This document shows, piece after piece, positions 48,732 to 58,830 of a DNA stretch of 64,000 bases; the stretch's first letter is position 1, and every line of letters begins with the position of its first letter. Position numbers and translations under genes: made by a program. This DNA is from Pseudomonas chlororaphis (GTDB lineage Bacteria; Pseudomonadota; Gammaproteobacteria; Pseudomonadales; Pseudomonadaceae): contig NZ_MOAL01000008.1 of assembly GCF_003731765.1 (NCBI RefSeq), forward strand, positions 434,001-498,000, given 5' to 3'. The notes beneath the pieces are model-generated. The model made no database searches. It had not been told where the DNA came from and was given only the letters and a program-made list of their open reading frames with translations.

Positions 48732-50174
48732 ATGCCTGTGACCAGCCTTCCCATTGCCGAGTGCTGCGCACTCGATAAGCCTCAAGGGCGCCGCGCCTTG
48801 GCCCTGTGCTCCCTGGCCCTGGCCGTGAGCCTGGCCGGTTGCGCCGGCCTGCCCGACCAGCGCCTGGCCAACGAAGCCCTGAAGCGCGGCGACACCGCGC
48901 TGGCCGAACAGAACTACCGGCAACTGGCGGACCTGGGCTACAGCGAGGCCCAGGTGGGCCTGGCCGACATCCAGGTGGACAGCCGCGACCCGGCGCAGAT
49001 CAAGCAGGCCGAGGCCACCTATCGCGCCGCGGCCGATGTATCGCCCCGGGCCCAGGCGCGCCTTGGCCGCTTGTTGGTGGCCAAGCCCGGTTCCACCGAG
49101 GCCGAGCAGCACGAAGCCGAAGGCCTGTTGAAAAAAGCCTTTGCCAACGGTGAAGGCAACACCCTGATTCCCCTGGCGATGCTGTACCTGCAATACCCCC
49201 ACAGCTTCCCCAACATCAACGCCCAGCAGCAGATCAGCCAATGGCGCAGCGCCGGTTACCCGGAAGCCGGCCTGGCCCAGGTGCTGCTGTACCGCACCCA
49301 AGGCACCTACGACCAACACCTGGCCGAGGTGGAAACCATCTGCAAGGCCGCGCTCAACAGCACCGACATCTGCTACGTGGAACTGGCCACCGTTTATCAA
49401 AAACGCGGCCAGCCGGAGCAACAGGCCGAGCTGCTCAAGCAGCTGCAGGCCGGCTACAGCCGTGGCACGGTCAGCGCCCAGCGAGTGGACAGCGTGGCCC
49501 GCGTGCTCGGCGATGCCAACCTCGGCAAGCCGGATGAAAAAACCGCCCAGGCCCTGCTGGAGCAAGTCGCTCCGGGTTACCCAGCGTCCTGGGTCAGCCT
49601 GGCCCAACTGCTCTACGACTTCCCCGAACTGGGTGACGTCGACAAGATGATGCAGTACCTGGACAACGGCCGCGCCGCCGACCAGCCCCGCGCCGAACTG
49701 CTGCTGGGCAAGCTCTACTACGAAGGCAAATGGGTACCGGCCGACGCCAAGGTCGCCGAAGAACACTTCCAGAAAGCCGTGGGCCGCGAAGTGGCTGCCG
49801 ACTACTACCTCGGCCAGATCTACCGCCGTGGCTACCTGGGCCAGGTCTACCCACAAAAGGCCCTGGACCACCTGCTGACCGCCGCGCGCAACGGCCAGAA
49901 CAGCGCCGACTTCGCCATTGCCCAGTTGTTCTCCCAGGGCAAGGGCACCAAGCCCAACCCAGTCAACGCCTACGTCTTCAGCCAACTGGCGAAGGTCCAG
50001 GACACGCCGCAAGCCAACGAGCTGGCGCAACAGCTGGACACCCAATTGCCGCCTGCACAGCGCGCCGAAGCCCAACGCCTGTTGCAACAAGAGCAGGCCG
50101 TGCGTGGGGCCTTGAGCCAGAACGCGCTGCAACTGCACGCCCTGCAAGAAGAAGACGGCGAGGAAACCCTATGA
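48732..50174 (+). CDS. algK: Alginate secretion lipoprotein AlgK
   Basis: AlgK is an outer-membrane lipoprotein scaffold that stabilises AlgE and contacts AlgX. The 480-residue product has a signal with lipobox SLAGC near residue 37, followed by TPR/Sel1-like helical repeats through most of its length (ALAEQNYRQLADLGYSEAQVG, VAEEHFQKAVGREVAADYYLG, PQKALDHLLTAARNGQNSADF). Its stop overlaps the algE ATG in ATGA. Confidence 0.95.
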   Translation: MPVTSLPIAECCALDKPQGRRALALCSLALAVSLAGCAGLPDQRLANEALKRGDTALAEQNYRQLADLGYSEAQVGLADIQVDSRDPAQIKQAEATYRAAADVSPRAQARLGRLLVAKPGSTEAEQHEAEGLLKKAFANGEGNTLIPLAMLYLQYPHSFPNINAQQQISQWRSAGYPEAGLAQVLLYRTQGTYDQHLAEVETICKAALNSTDICYVELATVYQKRGQPEQQAELLKQLQAGYSRGTVSAQRVDSVARVLGDANLGKPDEKTAQALLEQVAPGYPASWVSLAQLLYDFPELGDVDKMMQYLDNGRAADQPRAELLLGKLYYEGKWVPADAKVAEEHFQKAVGREVAADYYLGQIYRRGYLGQVYPQKALDHLLTAARNGQNSADFAIAQLFSQGKGTKPNPVNAYVFSQLAKVQDTPQANELAQQLDTQLPPAQRAEAQRLLQQEQAVRGALSQNALQLHALQEEDGEETL

Positions 50175-51655
50175 AGTTGAATCCATTCGTGAAGGCCGGC
50201 ATCGGCCTGAGCTTCGCCCTGATCTGGTCCTGCCCGACCCTGGCAGCGATGACCGATACCCAGAACTTCGGCCTGGAAGTGAAAATCACCGGCCAGTCCG
50301 AAGACGACCGCGACCTGGGCACCCTCAGCGGCGGCGACGTCAACGGCCTGGGCCTGGACCTGCGGCCTTGGGTCTACGGTGAACGCGGTGCCTGGAGCGC
50401 CTACGCCATGGGCCAGGCGGTTACCTCCACCGACATCATCGAAACCGATACGCTGCAGCAGTCGGACGCCGACGGTACCCAGCAGTCGAGCAACGACGAC
50501 CGCAAGACCAAGAAAAACTACCTGGCCCTGCGTGAGTTCTGGATCGGCTACAGCGGCTTCACGCCCTACCCCGGCGAGCAGTTGAAACTGGGCCGCCAAC
50601 GCCTGCGCAACGACGACGGCCAGTGGCGCGACACCAACATCGAAGCCCTGAACTGGACCTTTGACACCACCTTGCTGCGGGCCAACGTTGGCGCCGCCGA
50701 GCGCTTCAGCGAGTACCGCACCGACCTCAAGGAACTGGCGCCCAAGGATAAAGACCGCCTGCACGTCTACGGCGACGCGGCTTACCAGTGGACCCCAGGC
50801 AACTGGGTGGGGATTCGCGGTCATCACACCCACGATGACGGCAAGCTCGACTATCCGGTGCCCGGCGAAGCAGCCGACTCCCTGGACAAGAAAGAGAACG
50901 GCGACCTCACTTGGCTCGGCCTCACCGCCGACAGCGACTCCTATAACTGGCGCAACACCAACACCGTCAACTACTGGGCCAGCCTGACCGGCATGAGCGG
51001 CGACCGCGACACGGTCAACGCACTGGACGCCAATGGCAACCGCCCGGCCCAGGCCAAGCGCGGCGAGAACCTCGACGGCTGGGCCACGGACCTGGGCGTA
51101 CGCCTGCGCCTGGACCCGAACTGGCAAGTCGGCGCCGCCTATGCCCGCGCCAGCGGCGACTACGAGCAGAACGGCCTGGAAAGCAACCGCTCCAACTACA
51201 CCGGCACCCGCTCCCGCGTGCACCGTTTCGGCGAAGCCTATCGTGGCGAAATGAACAACATGCAGACCGCCACCCTGTTCGGCTCCTGGATGCTCAACGA
51301 CGAATACGACGCCAGCCTGATCTACCACAAGTTCTGGCGCGTGGACGGCAAGAAGGCAGTCGGCAGCAACGGCATCAACGCCGTGGACAACGACTATGAC
51401 GGCGACGGCAACCTGCTCTCCAGTACCTCGCTGCCGCTGCAAGACGGCAAGAAAGACCTGGGGCAGGAAATGGACTTGGTGGTCACCAAGTACTTCAAGC
51501 AGGGCCTGTTGCCGGCGGCCCTGAGCCAGTCCATCGATGAGCCATCGGCCCTGGTGCGTTTTCGTGGCGGTGTGTTCAAGCCCGGCGATGCCTACGGCAA
51601 AGACGTCGACTCGTACATGCACCGCGCCTTTATCGACGTGATCTGGCGCTTCTGA
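50171..51655 (+). CDS. algE: Outer-membrane alginate export porin AlgE
   Basis: AlgE is the 18-stranded beta-barrel through which anionic alginate leaves the cell. The 494-residue product from ATG 50171 begins MKLNPFVKAGIGLSFALIWS with a signal peptide ending near TLA. It contains the repeated amphipathic strands of a porin, the conserved RQRLRNDDGQWRDTNIEALNW block, and a C-terminal strand ending in IDVIWRF with the final Phe. Its ATG overlaps the algK stop by four bases. Confidence 0.97.
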   Translation: MKLNPFVKAGIGLSFALIWSCPTLAAMTDTQNFGLEVKITGQSEDDRDLGTLSGGDVNGLGLDLRPWVYGERGAWSAYAMGQAVTSTDIIETDTLQQSDADGTQQSSNDDRKTKKNYLALREFWIGYSGFTPYPGEQLKLGRQRLRNDDGQWRDTNIEALNWTFDTTLLRANVGAAERFSEYRTDLKELAPKDKDRLHVYGDAAYQWTPGNWVGIRGHHTHDDGKLDYPVPGEAADSLDKKENGDLTWLGLTADSDSYNWRNTNTVNYWASLTGMSGDRDTVNALDANGNRPAQAKRGENLDGWATDLGVRLRLDPNWQVGAAYARASGDYEQNGLESNRSNYTGTRSRVHRFGEAYRGEMNNMQTATLFGSWMLNDEYDASLIYHKFWRVDGKKAVGSNGINAVDNDYDGDGNLLSSTSLPLQDGKKDLGQEMDLVVTKYFKQGLLPAALSQSIDEPSALVRFRGGVFKPGDAYGKDVDSYMHRAFIDVIWRF

Positions 51656-51681
51656 TGCGAGCCGCGAAGGGAGTGCCCGAA

Positions 51682-53271
51682 ATGAACTGCTACCCCATGA
51701 ACAGCCCCGCTGCGAAAGGCGCCCTCAGCCTGTTGGCCGGCGCCCTGTTGCTGGCCAGCAGCTCGGCGTTCGCCACTGTCGAGCCGGCCAAGGCGCCGAT
51801 CATCGCCAAGGAGCTGCAACAGGCCAAGACCTACACCGTCAGCAGTGCGCCCACCGAGCCGCTGAATCTGGCCACGCCGACCCTGCCCGACCTCTCCGGC
51901 TACACCGCAGAGGCCGCTGCGGCGAAGATCGTGCGCAGCAAGCCGGGCAAGATCAGCGTGCGCCGGATGATGCAGGAAGACGCCCTGAAGGACTTTATAG
52001 GCGGTGACAACAAGATGGCCGAATGGGTGGTGCGCCAACACGGCATTCCCCAGGCGATCTTTATCGACGACGGTTACATCAACCTCAAAGACCTGGCCAA
52101 GAAACTGCCCAAGCAGTACATCAGCGAAACCGCGCCGGGTGTATTCCTCGCGCGCCTGCCGATCGTGGTCGGACGCAAGGGCATCCTGGAAATCGACAAA
52201 CAGACCCAGGAACTGCGCCTGTCCCAGGAAGGCGGTTCGTTCCTGGTCAACGATGGCCAGCTGTTTGTGCGCGACACCAAGGTCACGGGCTGGCGCGAAA
52301 AAGACAACGGCCCGGCGACCTTCCGCTCGCCCAAGGAATTCCGCCCCTTCCTACTGGCCTGGGGCGGCACCGAGACCTACATCGTCAACAGCCAGATGGC
52401 CAGCTTCGGCTACGCCAACTCCAAGTCCTACGGCGTGAGTATTTCCCAGTACACGCCGAACATGGCCAAGGTACTCAAGCGCGATGAACCCACCGGCTGG
52501 ATCATCGGCTCGGAATTCTCGGACATGTGGTACGGCTTCTACTGCTACGAAACCCGCGACTTCGTGGTCAAGGGCAACACCTACAAAGACAACATCGTCT
52601 ACGGCATCGACCCCCACGACCGTTCGCACCGGCTGATCATCGCCGACAACACCGTCCACGGGACCAAGAAGAAGCACGGCATCATCATTTCCCGGGAAGT
52701 GAACGACAGCTTCATCTTCAACAACCGTAGCTACGACAACAAACTCTCGGGCCTCGTGATCGACCGTAACAGCGTCAACAACCTGATTGCCTACAACGAG
52801 ATCTACCGTAACCACACCGACGGCATCACCCTCTACGAGAGCGCCGACAACCTGCTGTGGGGCAACAAGGTGATCAGCAACAAACGCCACGGCATCCGCA
52901 TTCGCAACAGCGTGAATATCCGCCTGTACGAAAACGTCGCCATGGCCAACGGCCTGACCGGCGTCTACGGCCACATCAAGGACCTTTCCGACACCGACCG
53001 CGACATCAAGCTCGACCCGTTCGACGCTCAGGTTTCGCTGATCGTGGTCGGCGGCGAACTGGCGGCCAATGGCAGCGGCCCGCTGTCCATCGACTCGCCG
53101 TTGAGCGTGGAGCTGTATCGCGTGTCCATGCTCGCGCCCACCAAAAGCAGCGGCATCAGCTTCTCGGGGATCCTTGGCGAGCGCCAGGATGAAATCCTCG
53201 ACCTGATGGTTCGCCAGCAAAAAGCCGTGCTGATCGACCCCGTCGAACGCCAGACCGAAATGCGGGATTGA
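51682..53271 (+). CDS. algG: Periplasmic poly(mannuronate) C5-epimerase AlgG
   Basis: AlgG converts mannuronate to guluronate residues in the polymer and protects it from AlgL. The 529-residue product from ATG 51682 (MNCYPMNSPAAKGALSLLAG) has a signal peptide and then a right-handed beta-helix (about residues 230-470; GLVIDRNSVNNLIAYNEIYR). The epimerase motif DPHDRSH is at residues 310-316, with the catalytic His. GGGAG lies 8 bases before this ATG. A frame from 51655 overlapping algE would add nine residues without a ribosome site. Confidence 0.96.
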   Translation: MNCYPMNSPAAKGALSLLAGALLLASSSAFATVEPAKAPIIAKELQQAKTYTVSSAPTEPLNLATPTLPDLSGYTAEAAAAKIVRSKPGKISVRRMMQEDALKDFIGGDNKMAEWVVRQHGIPQAIFIDDGYINLKDLAKKLPKQYISETAPGVFLARLPIVVGRKGILEIDKQTQELRLSQEGGSFLVNDGQLFVRDTKVTGWREKDNGPATFRSPKEFRPFLLAWGGTETYIVNSQMASFGYANSKSYGVSISQYTPNMAKVLKRDEPTGWIIGSEFSDMWYGFYCYETRDFVVKGNTYKDNIVYGIDPHDRSHRLIIADNTVHGTKKKHGIIISREVNDSFIFNNRSYDNKLSGLVIDRNSVNNLIAYNEIYRNHTDGITLYESADNLLWGNKVISNKRHGIRIRNSVNIRLYENVAMANGLTGVYGHIKDLSDTDRDIKLDPFDAQVSLIVVGGELAANGSGPLSIDSPLSVELYRVSMLAPTKSSGISFSGILGERQDEILDLMVRQQKAVLIDPVERQTEMRD

Positions 53272-53282
53272 GGATGACTGTC

Positions 53283-54731
53283 ATGCCCCCACACCTGATC
53301 AAACTGTTGAGCCTGTCGGCGCTGACCGCCGGCATTCTCGCCGCCAGCGCCGGCGCCCGCGCCGATGAGCCCCAGGCGCCGAACTTCACCGCCGAGCCGT
53401 GCTGCAACCTGTGCCCGGCCGCCCATGATGCGAAGAACTACACCACCCGCTACCAGCAGAACTTCACCACCCTGGTGCAAGCCCAGGGCGACTGGCTGTT
53501 CCGCACACAGGAAGACCTGCGCACCGAATTCAACACCACCCCGGAAGGCTACCGTCGCCTCAAGCAGTTGCACGAAGCCTTCAAGAGCAAGGGCGTGGAG
53601 TTGGTGGTGGTCTATCAGCCGACCCGTGGCCTGGTGAACCGCAACAAGCTCAACCCGGCGGAAAAGGCCCGCTTCGACTACGACAAGGCCTTGACCAACT
53701 ACAAGGCCATGCTCGGGCGCTTCGCCCAAATGGGCTACGTGGTACCGGACCTGTCGCCGCTGACCAACGAAGAACTGCCAGACACCCTGCCGGCCCACGA
53801 CTTCTACTTCCGCGGCGACCAGCACTGGACGCCTTACGGCGCCCAACGCACCGCCAAGATCGTCGCCGACAAGGTCAAGCAACTGCCGGCCTTCGCCGAC
53901 ATTCCACGGCGTGAATTCGAGACCCACAAGTCCGGGCGCATGGGCAAGACCGGCACCCTGCACAACATGGCCGGGCAACTGTGCGGCACCAGCTACGCCA
54001 TCCAGTACATGGACCAGTTCACCACCGAGCCCAAAGGCGAAGCGGCGGACGGCGACCTGTTCGGTGATTCCGGCAACCCGCAGATCACCCTGGTGGGCAC
54101 CAGCCACAGTGGCAAGAACTACAACTTCGCCGGCTTCCTGGAAGAGTCCATCGGCGCCGACATCCTCAACGTCGCCTTCCCCGGCGGCGGCCTGGAAGGC
54201 TCGATGTTGCAGTACCTGGGCAGTGAGGAATTCCAGAAGAGCCCGCCGAAAATCCTCATCTGGGAGTTCTCGCCGCTGTACCGCCTGGACCAGGAAACCA
54301 TCTACCGGCAAATGATGTCTCTTCTCGACAACGGCTGTGAAGGCAAGGACACCCAGATGAGTGCCAGCGCCAACCTCAAGCCGGGCAAGAACGAACTGCT
54401 GGTCAACAGCAAGAACATGGACCTGCGCAACAGCAACCACCAGGTCGATATCCGCTTCGCCGATCCCTCGGTGAAAACCCTGCAAGCCACCCTCTGGTAC
54501 ATGAACGGGCGCCACGAGGACATCAAGATCGACAAACCGGAGACATCCGACACCGACGGGCGTTTCGCCTTTGAACTGCGCACTGACGAAGACTGGGCCT
54601 CGCAAAACCTGCTGGCCGTCGAAGTCCAGGGTCCGGAAGCGGGCGCTGCCGCGCAGAAAGTCGAAGCGAAAATTTGCAAACGCAACGTATTCCCGAGCGC
54701 GGAGCAACGCACCGCGCAGATCGGGCAATGA
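53283..54731 (+). CDS. algX: Alginate O-acetyltransferase AlgX
   Basis: AlgX binds the polymer and transfers acetyl groups to mannuronate in the periplasm. The 482-residue product from ATG 53283 has a signal peptide (cut near ARA), an SGNH-like catalytic domain with the DxH of GDQHWTPYG (Asp179, His181) and the nucleophile in GTSHSGKN (Ser274), and a C-terminal carbohydrate-binding domain (about 350-470). GAGG lies 9 bases upstream. ATG 53274 is alternative but has no room for a ribosome site. Confidence 0.95.
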   Translation: MPPHLIKLLSLSALTAGILAASAGARADEPQAPNFTAEPCCNLCPAAHDAKNYTTRYQQNFTTLVQAQGDWLFRTQEDLRTEFNTTPEGYRRLKQLHEAFKSKGVELVVVYQPTRGLVNRNKLNPAEKARFDYDKALTNYKAMLGRFAQMGYVVPDLSPLTNEELPDTLPAHDFYFRGDQHWTPYGAQRTAKIVADKVKQLPAFADIPRREFETHKSGRMGKTGTLHNMAGQLCGTSYAIQYMDQFTTEPKGEAADGDLFGDSGNPQITLVGTSHSGKNYNFAGFLEESIGADILNVAFPGGGLEGSMLQYLGSEEFQKSPPKILIWEFSPLYRLDQETIYRQMMSLLDNGCEGKDTQMSASANLKPGKNELLVNSKNMDLRNSNHQVDIRFADPSVKTLQATLWYMNGRHEDIKIDKPETSDTDGRFAFELRTDEDWASQNLLAVEVQGPEAGAAAQKVEAKICKRNVFPSAEQRTAQIGQ

Positions 54732-54738
54732 GGTTCCT

Positions 54739-55854
54739 ATGCAAAGCACAACGATCAAACGACTTTTGACCCCGACCCTGCTCAGCCTGGCGATGTTCGC
54801 CGGCGCGACCCAGGCCGCGGCCCCCCTGCGGCCGCCCCAGGGTTACTTCGCGCCTGTGGATAAGTTCAAGACCGGCGACCACAGCGAAGGCTGTGACGCC
54901 ATGCCCGCGCCCTACACCGGCTCGCTGCAATTTCGCAGCAAGTACGAAGGCTCGGACAAGGCCCGCGCGACCTTGAACACCCAGTCGGAAAAAGCCTTCC
55001 GCGACAGCACCGCCGACATCACCAAAATCGAGCGCGGCACCAGCAAACGGGTCATGCAGTTCATGCGTGATGGCCGTCCGGAACAGTTGGAATGCACCCT
55101 GAGCTGGCTCACCGCCTGGGCCCAGGCCGACGCGCTGATGTCCAAGGACTTCAACCACACCGGCAAGTCCATGCGCAAATGGGCCCTGGGCAGCATGGCC
55201 TCGGCTTACCTGCGCTTGAAGTTCTCCGACTCGCACCCGCTGGCGACCCACGAAAAGGAAGCGCAGCAGATCGAGGCCTGGTTCAGCAAGATGGCCGACC
55301 AGGTGGTCAGCGACTGGGACAACCTGCCCCTGGAAAAAACCAACAACCACTCCTACTGGGCCGCCTGGTCAGTGATGGCGACCTCCATCGCCACCAACCG
55401 CCGCGACCTGTTCGACTGGGCCGTCAAGGAATACAAAGTCGGGGTCAACCAGGTCGATGCCGAAGGTTTCCTGCCCAACGAACTCAAGCGTCAGCAGCGC
55501 GCCCTGGCCTATCACAACTACGCCCTGCCGCCGTTGGCGATGATCGCCAGCTTCGCCCAGGTCAATGGCGTGGACCTGCGCCAGGAAAACAACGGCGCCC
55601 TCAAGCGCTTGGGTGACCGAGTGCTGGCCGGGGTGAAAGACCCGGACGACTTCGAGAAAAAGAACGGTAAGCAGCAGGACATGAGCGACCTCAAGGTCGA
55701 CTCGAAATTCGCCTGGCTCGAACCCTTCTGCAGCCTCTACACCTGCGCCCCCGATGTGCTGGAGCGCAAGCATGGCATGCAGCCGTTCAAGACCTTCCGC
55801 CTGGGGGGCGACCTGACCAAGGTCTACGACCCTTCCCACGAAAAAGGCTCCTGA
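54739..55854 (+). CDS. algL: Periplasmic alginate lyase AlgL
   Basis: AlgL (polysaccharide lyase family 5) clears alginate that escapes into the periplasm. The 371-residue product has a signal peptide (MQSTTIKRLLTPTLLSLAMFAGATQA, cut after QA). It has the alpha-toroid core with the catalytic NNHSYWAAW block and the ANO-like CTLSWLTAWAQADALMS and QQRALAYHNYALPPL regions. It follows algX by 7 bases. A REPIN separates it from algI. Confidence 0.97.
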   Translation: MQSTTIKRLLTPTLLSLAMFAGATQAAAPLRPPQGYFAPVDKFKTGDHSEGCDAMPAPYTGSLQFRSKYEGSDKARATLNTQSEKAFRDSTADITKIERGTSKRVMQFMRDGRPEQLECTLSWLTAWAQADALMSKDFNHTGKSMRKWALGSMASAYLRLKFSDSHPLATHEKEAQQIEAWFSKMADQVVSDWDNLPLEKTNNHSYWAAWSVMATSIATNRRDLFDWAVKEYKVGVNQVDAEGFLPNELKRQQRALAYHNYALPPLAMIASFAQVNGVDLRQENNGALKRLGDRVLAGVKDPDDFEKKNGKQQDMSDLKVDSKFAWLEPFCSLYTCAPDVLERKHGMQPFKTFRLGGDLTKVYDPSHEKGS

Positions 55855-55892
55855 TCGAATCGTTCCCACGCTGCACATGGGAACAACCCACC

Positions 55893-55974
55893 GTAGGAGC
55901 TGGCTTGCCAGCGAAGGGGCCCTCAAGGACGTCTTCGCTCTCAAGACCGCCATCGCCGGCAAGCCGGCTCCTAC
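55893..55974. repeat. REPIN between algL and algI
   Basis: GTAGGAGCTGGCTTGCCAGCG (first 20 bases from 55893) and its inverted partner ending GGCAAGCCGGCTCCTAC at 55974 form an 82-base REPIN. Just upstream, GTTCCCACGCTGCACATGGGAAC-like symmetry at about 55861-55883 resembles another common Pseudomonas hairpin repeat (GTTCCCA/TGGGAAC arms). It sits in the 209-base algL-algI gap, inside the operon. Confidence 0.85.
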
Positions 55975-56063
55975 AGAACGCAGTACCGCTTTCCCGCTTT
56001 TTTCGCGGGGGGGTTTGGGGGGGCTCCGGCCTCTGACTATTGGTTAAACACGGAGAGATCGGG

Positions 56064-57629
56064 ATGGTTTTTTCATCCAATGTGTTCCTGTTTCTGTTCT
56101 TGCCGATCTTTCTCGGCTTGTACTACTTGAGCGGGCAACGCTATCGCAACTTGCTGCTGCTGATCGCCAGTTATGTGTTCTATGCCTGGTGGCGGGTGGA
56201 CTTCCTGGCGCTGTTCGCCGGCGTCACCCTGTGGAACTACTGGATCGGCCTGAAAGTCGGTGCGGCTGGGGTCCGGACCAAACCCGCCCAACGCTGGCTG
56301 CTGCTCGGCGTCGGCGTCGACCTGTGCATCCTCGGCTACTTCAAATACGCCAACTTCGGCGTGGACAGCATCAACGCGATCATGACCTCCTACGGTCTGG
56401 AACCGTTCATCCTGACCCACATCCTGTTGCCGATCGGGATCTCGTTCTACATCTTCGAGTCCATCAGTTACATCATCGACGTCTACCGCGGTGACACCCC
56501 GGCCACGCGCAACCTCATCGACTTCGCGGCGTTCGTGGCGATCTTCCCGCACCTGATCGCCGGCCCGGTCCTGCGCTTTCGCGACCTGGCGGACCAGTTC
56601 AACAACCGCACCCACACCCTGGACAAGTTCTCCGAAGGCTGCACCCGCTTCATGCAGGGTTTCATCAAGAAGGTGTTTATCGCCGACACCCTGGCGGTGG
56701 TCGCCGACCATTGCTTCGCCCTGCAAAACCCCACCACGGGCGATGCCTGGCTCGGCGCCCTGGCCTACACCGCGCAGTTGTACTTCGACTTCTCCGGCTA
56801 CAGCGACATGGCCATCGGCTTGGGCCTGATGATGGGTTTCCGCTTCATGGAAAACTTCAAACAGCCCTACATCAGCCAGTCGATCACCGAGTTCTGGCGG
56901 CGCTGGCACATCAGCCTGTCCACCTGGCTGCGCGACTACCTGTACATCACCCTGGGCGGCAACCGCAAAGGCACGCTGATGACTTACCGCAACCTGTTCC
57001 TGACCATGCTGCTCGGTGGCCTGTGGCACGGTGCGAACATCACCTACATCGTCTGGGGCGCCTGGCACGGCATGTGGCTGGCGATCGAAAAAGCCCTGGG
57101 CCTCAACACTTCGCCGCGCAGCCTGAACCCGATCCGCTGGGCACTGACCTTCCTCCTGGTGGTCATGGGCTGGGTGATCTTCCGTGCCGAAAACCTGCAC
57201 GTGGCCGGGCGTATGTACGGCGCCATGTTCAGCTTCGGCGACTGGTCGCTGTCGGAACTCAACCGCGCCAGCCTCACCGGCCTGCAAGTGGCGACCCTGG
57301 TCCTGGCCTACGCCACCCTGGCGTTCTTCGGCCTGCGCGACCTCTACAGCAACCCGCCAGTGAGCAAGGCCAAGCCCGAGCCAGGCAGCGAGGTGGACGG
57401 CCCGGCCGGCGCACAACCGGGGCTGATCAAGGCCGTACCCGGCGACAACCCCGGCAGCATCCACCAACCGGGCTACACCGTGGGCACCGATGCCCAGGTG
57501 CAACCGGCCTACTGGACCGCCGACTGGTCGCGCTACGTGATGCGGGGCCTGGTGCTGCTGCTGTTCATCGCCTCGATTCTCAAACTCTCGGCGCAAAGCT
57601 TCTCGCCGTTCCTTTACTTCCAGTTCTGA
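56064..57629 (+). CDS. algI: Alginate O-acetylation membrane protein AlgI (MBOAT)
   Basis: AlgI moves acetyl groups from a cytoplasmic donor across the inner membrane for AlgJ/AlgX. The 521-residue product from ATG 56064 (MVFSSNVFLFLFLPIFLGLY) is polytopic with the MBOAT core: FWRRWHISLSTWLRDYLYI and the His motif GGLWHGANITYIVWGAWHG. A hydrophilic loop (about residues 437-490) precedes the last helix. GGAGAGATC lies upstream. Because algI follows a REPIN-containing gap, it may also have its own promoter. Confidence 0.97.
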   Translation: MVFSSNVFLFLFLPIFLGLYYLSGQRYRNLLLLIASYVFYAWWRVDFLALFAGVTLWNYWIGLKVGAAGVRTKPAQRWLLLGVGVDLCILGYFKYANFGVDSINAIMTSYGLEPFILTHILLPIGISFYIFESISYIIDVYRGDTPATRNLIDFAAFVAIFPHLIAGPVLRFRDLADQFNNRTHTLDKFSEGCTRFMQGFIKKVFIADTLAVVADHCFALQNPTTGDAWLGALAYTAQLYFDFSGYSDMAIGLGLMMGFRFMENFKQPYISQSITEFWRRWHISLSTWLRDYLYITLGGNRKGTLMTYRNLFLTMLLGGLWHGANITYIVWGAWHGMWLAIEKALGLNTSPRSLNPIRWALTFLLVVMGWVIFRAENLHVAGRMYGAMFSFGDWSLSELNRASLTGLQVATLVLAYATLAFFGLRDLYSNPPVSKAKPEPGSEVDGPAGAQPGLIKAVPGDNPGSIHQPGYTVGTDAQVQPAYWTADWSRYVMRGLVLLLFIASILKLSAQSFSPFLYFQF

Positions 57630-57639
57630 GGGATCTGAC

Positions 57640-58815
57640 ATGACCCGCTCATTACGTCTGTTCTACATCGCCCTGTTCATGCTGACCCTGACGGTCCTGG
57701 GCCTGTGGTCGGTGCGCAGCTTCTTCGGCTTCAGCACCAACGCCGAGGCCACGGTGCTCAACGGGCGCTGGACCAAGGCTGTGGAAACTCACTACGACGA
57801 AGAGTTTCCGATCAAGCGCCTGGGCACCAACCTCTGGGCCGCCCTGGACTTCAAGCTGTTCAACGAAGGCCGTCCGGGCGTGGTCCTGGGCCGTGACCAG
57901 TGGCTGTACAGCGATGAGGAATTCAACCCCATCGTCAACGAAGAGCTGAACCTGCAGGGCAACTACGCCCTGGTGGAAGGCGTGCGCCAGCAGCTCAAGG
58001 CACGCGGTGTGAAACTGGTGATGGCCATCGTCCCGGCCAAGGTGCGCCTGTACCCGGAACACCTGGGTGACGTGCAACCGGCCAGCATCCACGCCAACCT
58101 CTACCAGGACTTCCATGCCCGGGTCGCGGCCAACAAGATCCTTGCCCCCGACCTGCTGGGCCCACTGCAACAGGCCAAGCAACAGGGCCAGCAAGTGTTC
58201 CTGCGCACCGACACCCACTGGACCCCGAGCGGCGCCGAAATCGCCGCCAAGCAACTGGCCCAGTCGATTGCCGAAAAAGCCCCCTTGAGCGGCCAGCCCC
58301 AGCGCTTCGTCACCGAGGCTGAACAGACCGTGGCGCACAAAGGCGACCTGCGCCTGTTCCTGCCCCTGGACCCGCTGTTTGAAAACCTCATGCCGGCCCA
58401 GGAGCCCCTGGATAAACGCGTCACCCGCGCCGCTGACGACCAGCCCGCTGCCGATGATGCGCTGTTTGCCAACAACGACGTGCCGGTGGCCCTGGTGGGC
58501 ACCAGCTACAGCGCCAACCCCAACTGGAACTTTGTCGGCGCGCTGAAGCAGGCCCTGCACAGCGACGTGGTGAGCTACGCCGAAGACGGCCACGGCCCGA
58601 TCCTGCCGATGCTCAGCTACCTCAAAAGCGACGACTTCAAGAACAACCCGCCCCAGGTGCTGATCTGGGAATTCCCTGAACGCTATCTGCCCGTCAACAA
58701 CGAAATCGGCGACGCCGACCCGCAGTGGGTCGCAGAGCTCAAGCAAGCCGGCGCTCGCCAACAAAACCTAGCCGTTAACGCCAAATCCGAGACGCCCGAT
58801 CGGGCGCAAAACTGA
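57640..58815 (+). CDS. algJ: Alginate O-acetyltransferase AlgJ
   Basis: AlgJ is a membrane-anchored periplasmic SGNH acetyltransferase related to AlgX. The 391-residue product has an N-terminal signal anchor (LFYIALFMLTLTVLGLWSV), the DxH motif in RTDTHWTPSGAEIAA, the nucleophile region ALVGTSYSANPNWNF, and VLIWEFPERYLP in the last strand. It follows algI by 10 bases. Confidence 0.96.
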   Translation: MTRSLRLFYIALFMLTLTVLGLWSVRSFFGFSTNAEATVLNGRWTKAVETHYDEEFPIKRLGTNLWAALDFKLFNEGRPGVVLGRDQWLYSDEEFNPIVNEELNLQGNYALVEGVRQQLKARGVKLVMAIVPAKVRLYPEHLGDVQPASIHANLYQDFHARVAANKILAPDLLGPLQQAKQQGQQVFLRTDTHWTPSGAEIAAKQLAQSIAEKAPLSGQPQRFVTEAEQTVAHKGDLRLFLPLDPLFENLMPAQEPLDKRVTRAADDQPAADDALFANNDVPVALVGTSYSANPNWNFVGALKQALHSDVVSYAEDGHGPILPMLSYLKSDDFKNNPPQVLIWEFPERYLPVNNEIGDADPQWVAELKQAGARQQNLAVNAKSETPDRAQN

Positions 58816-58830
58816 AAAGAGGTAACACTC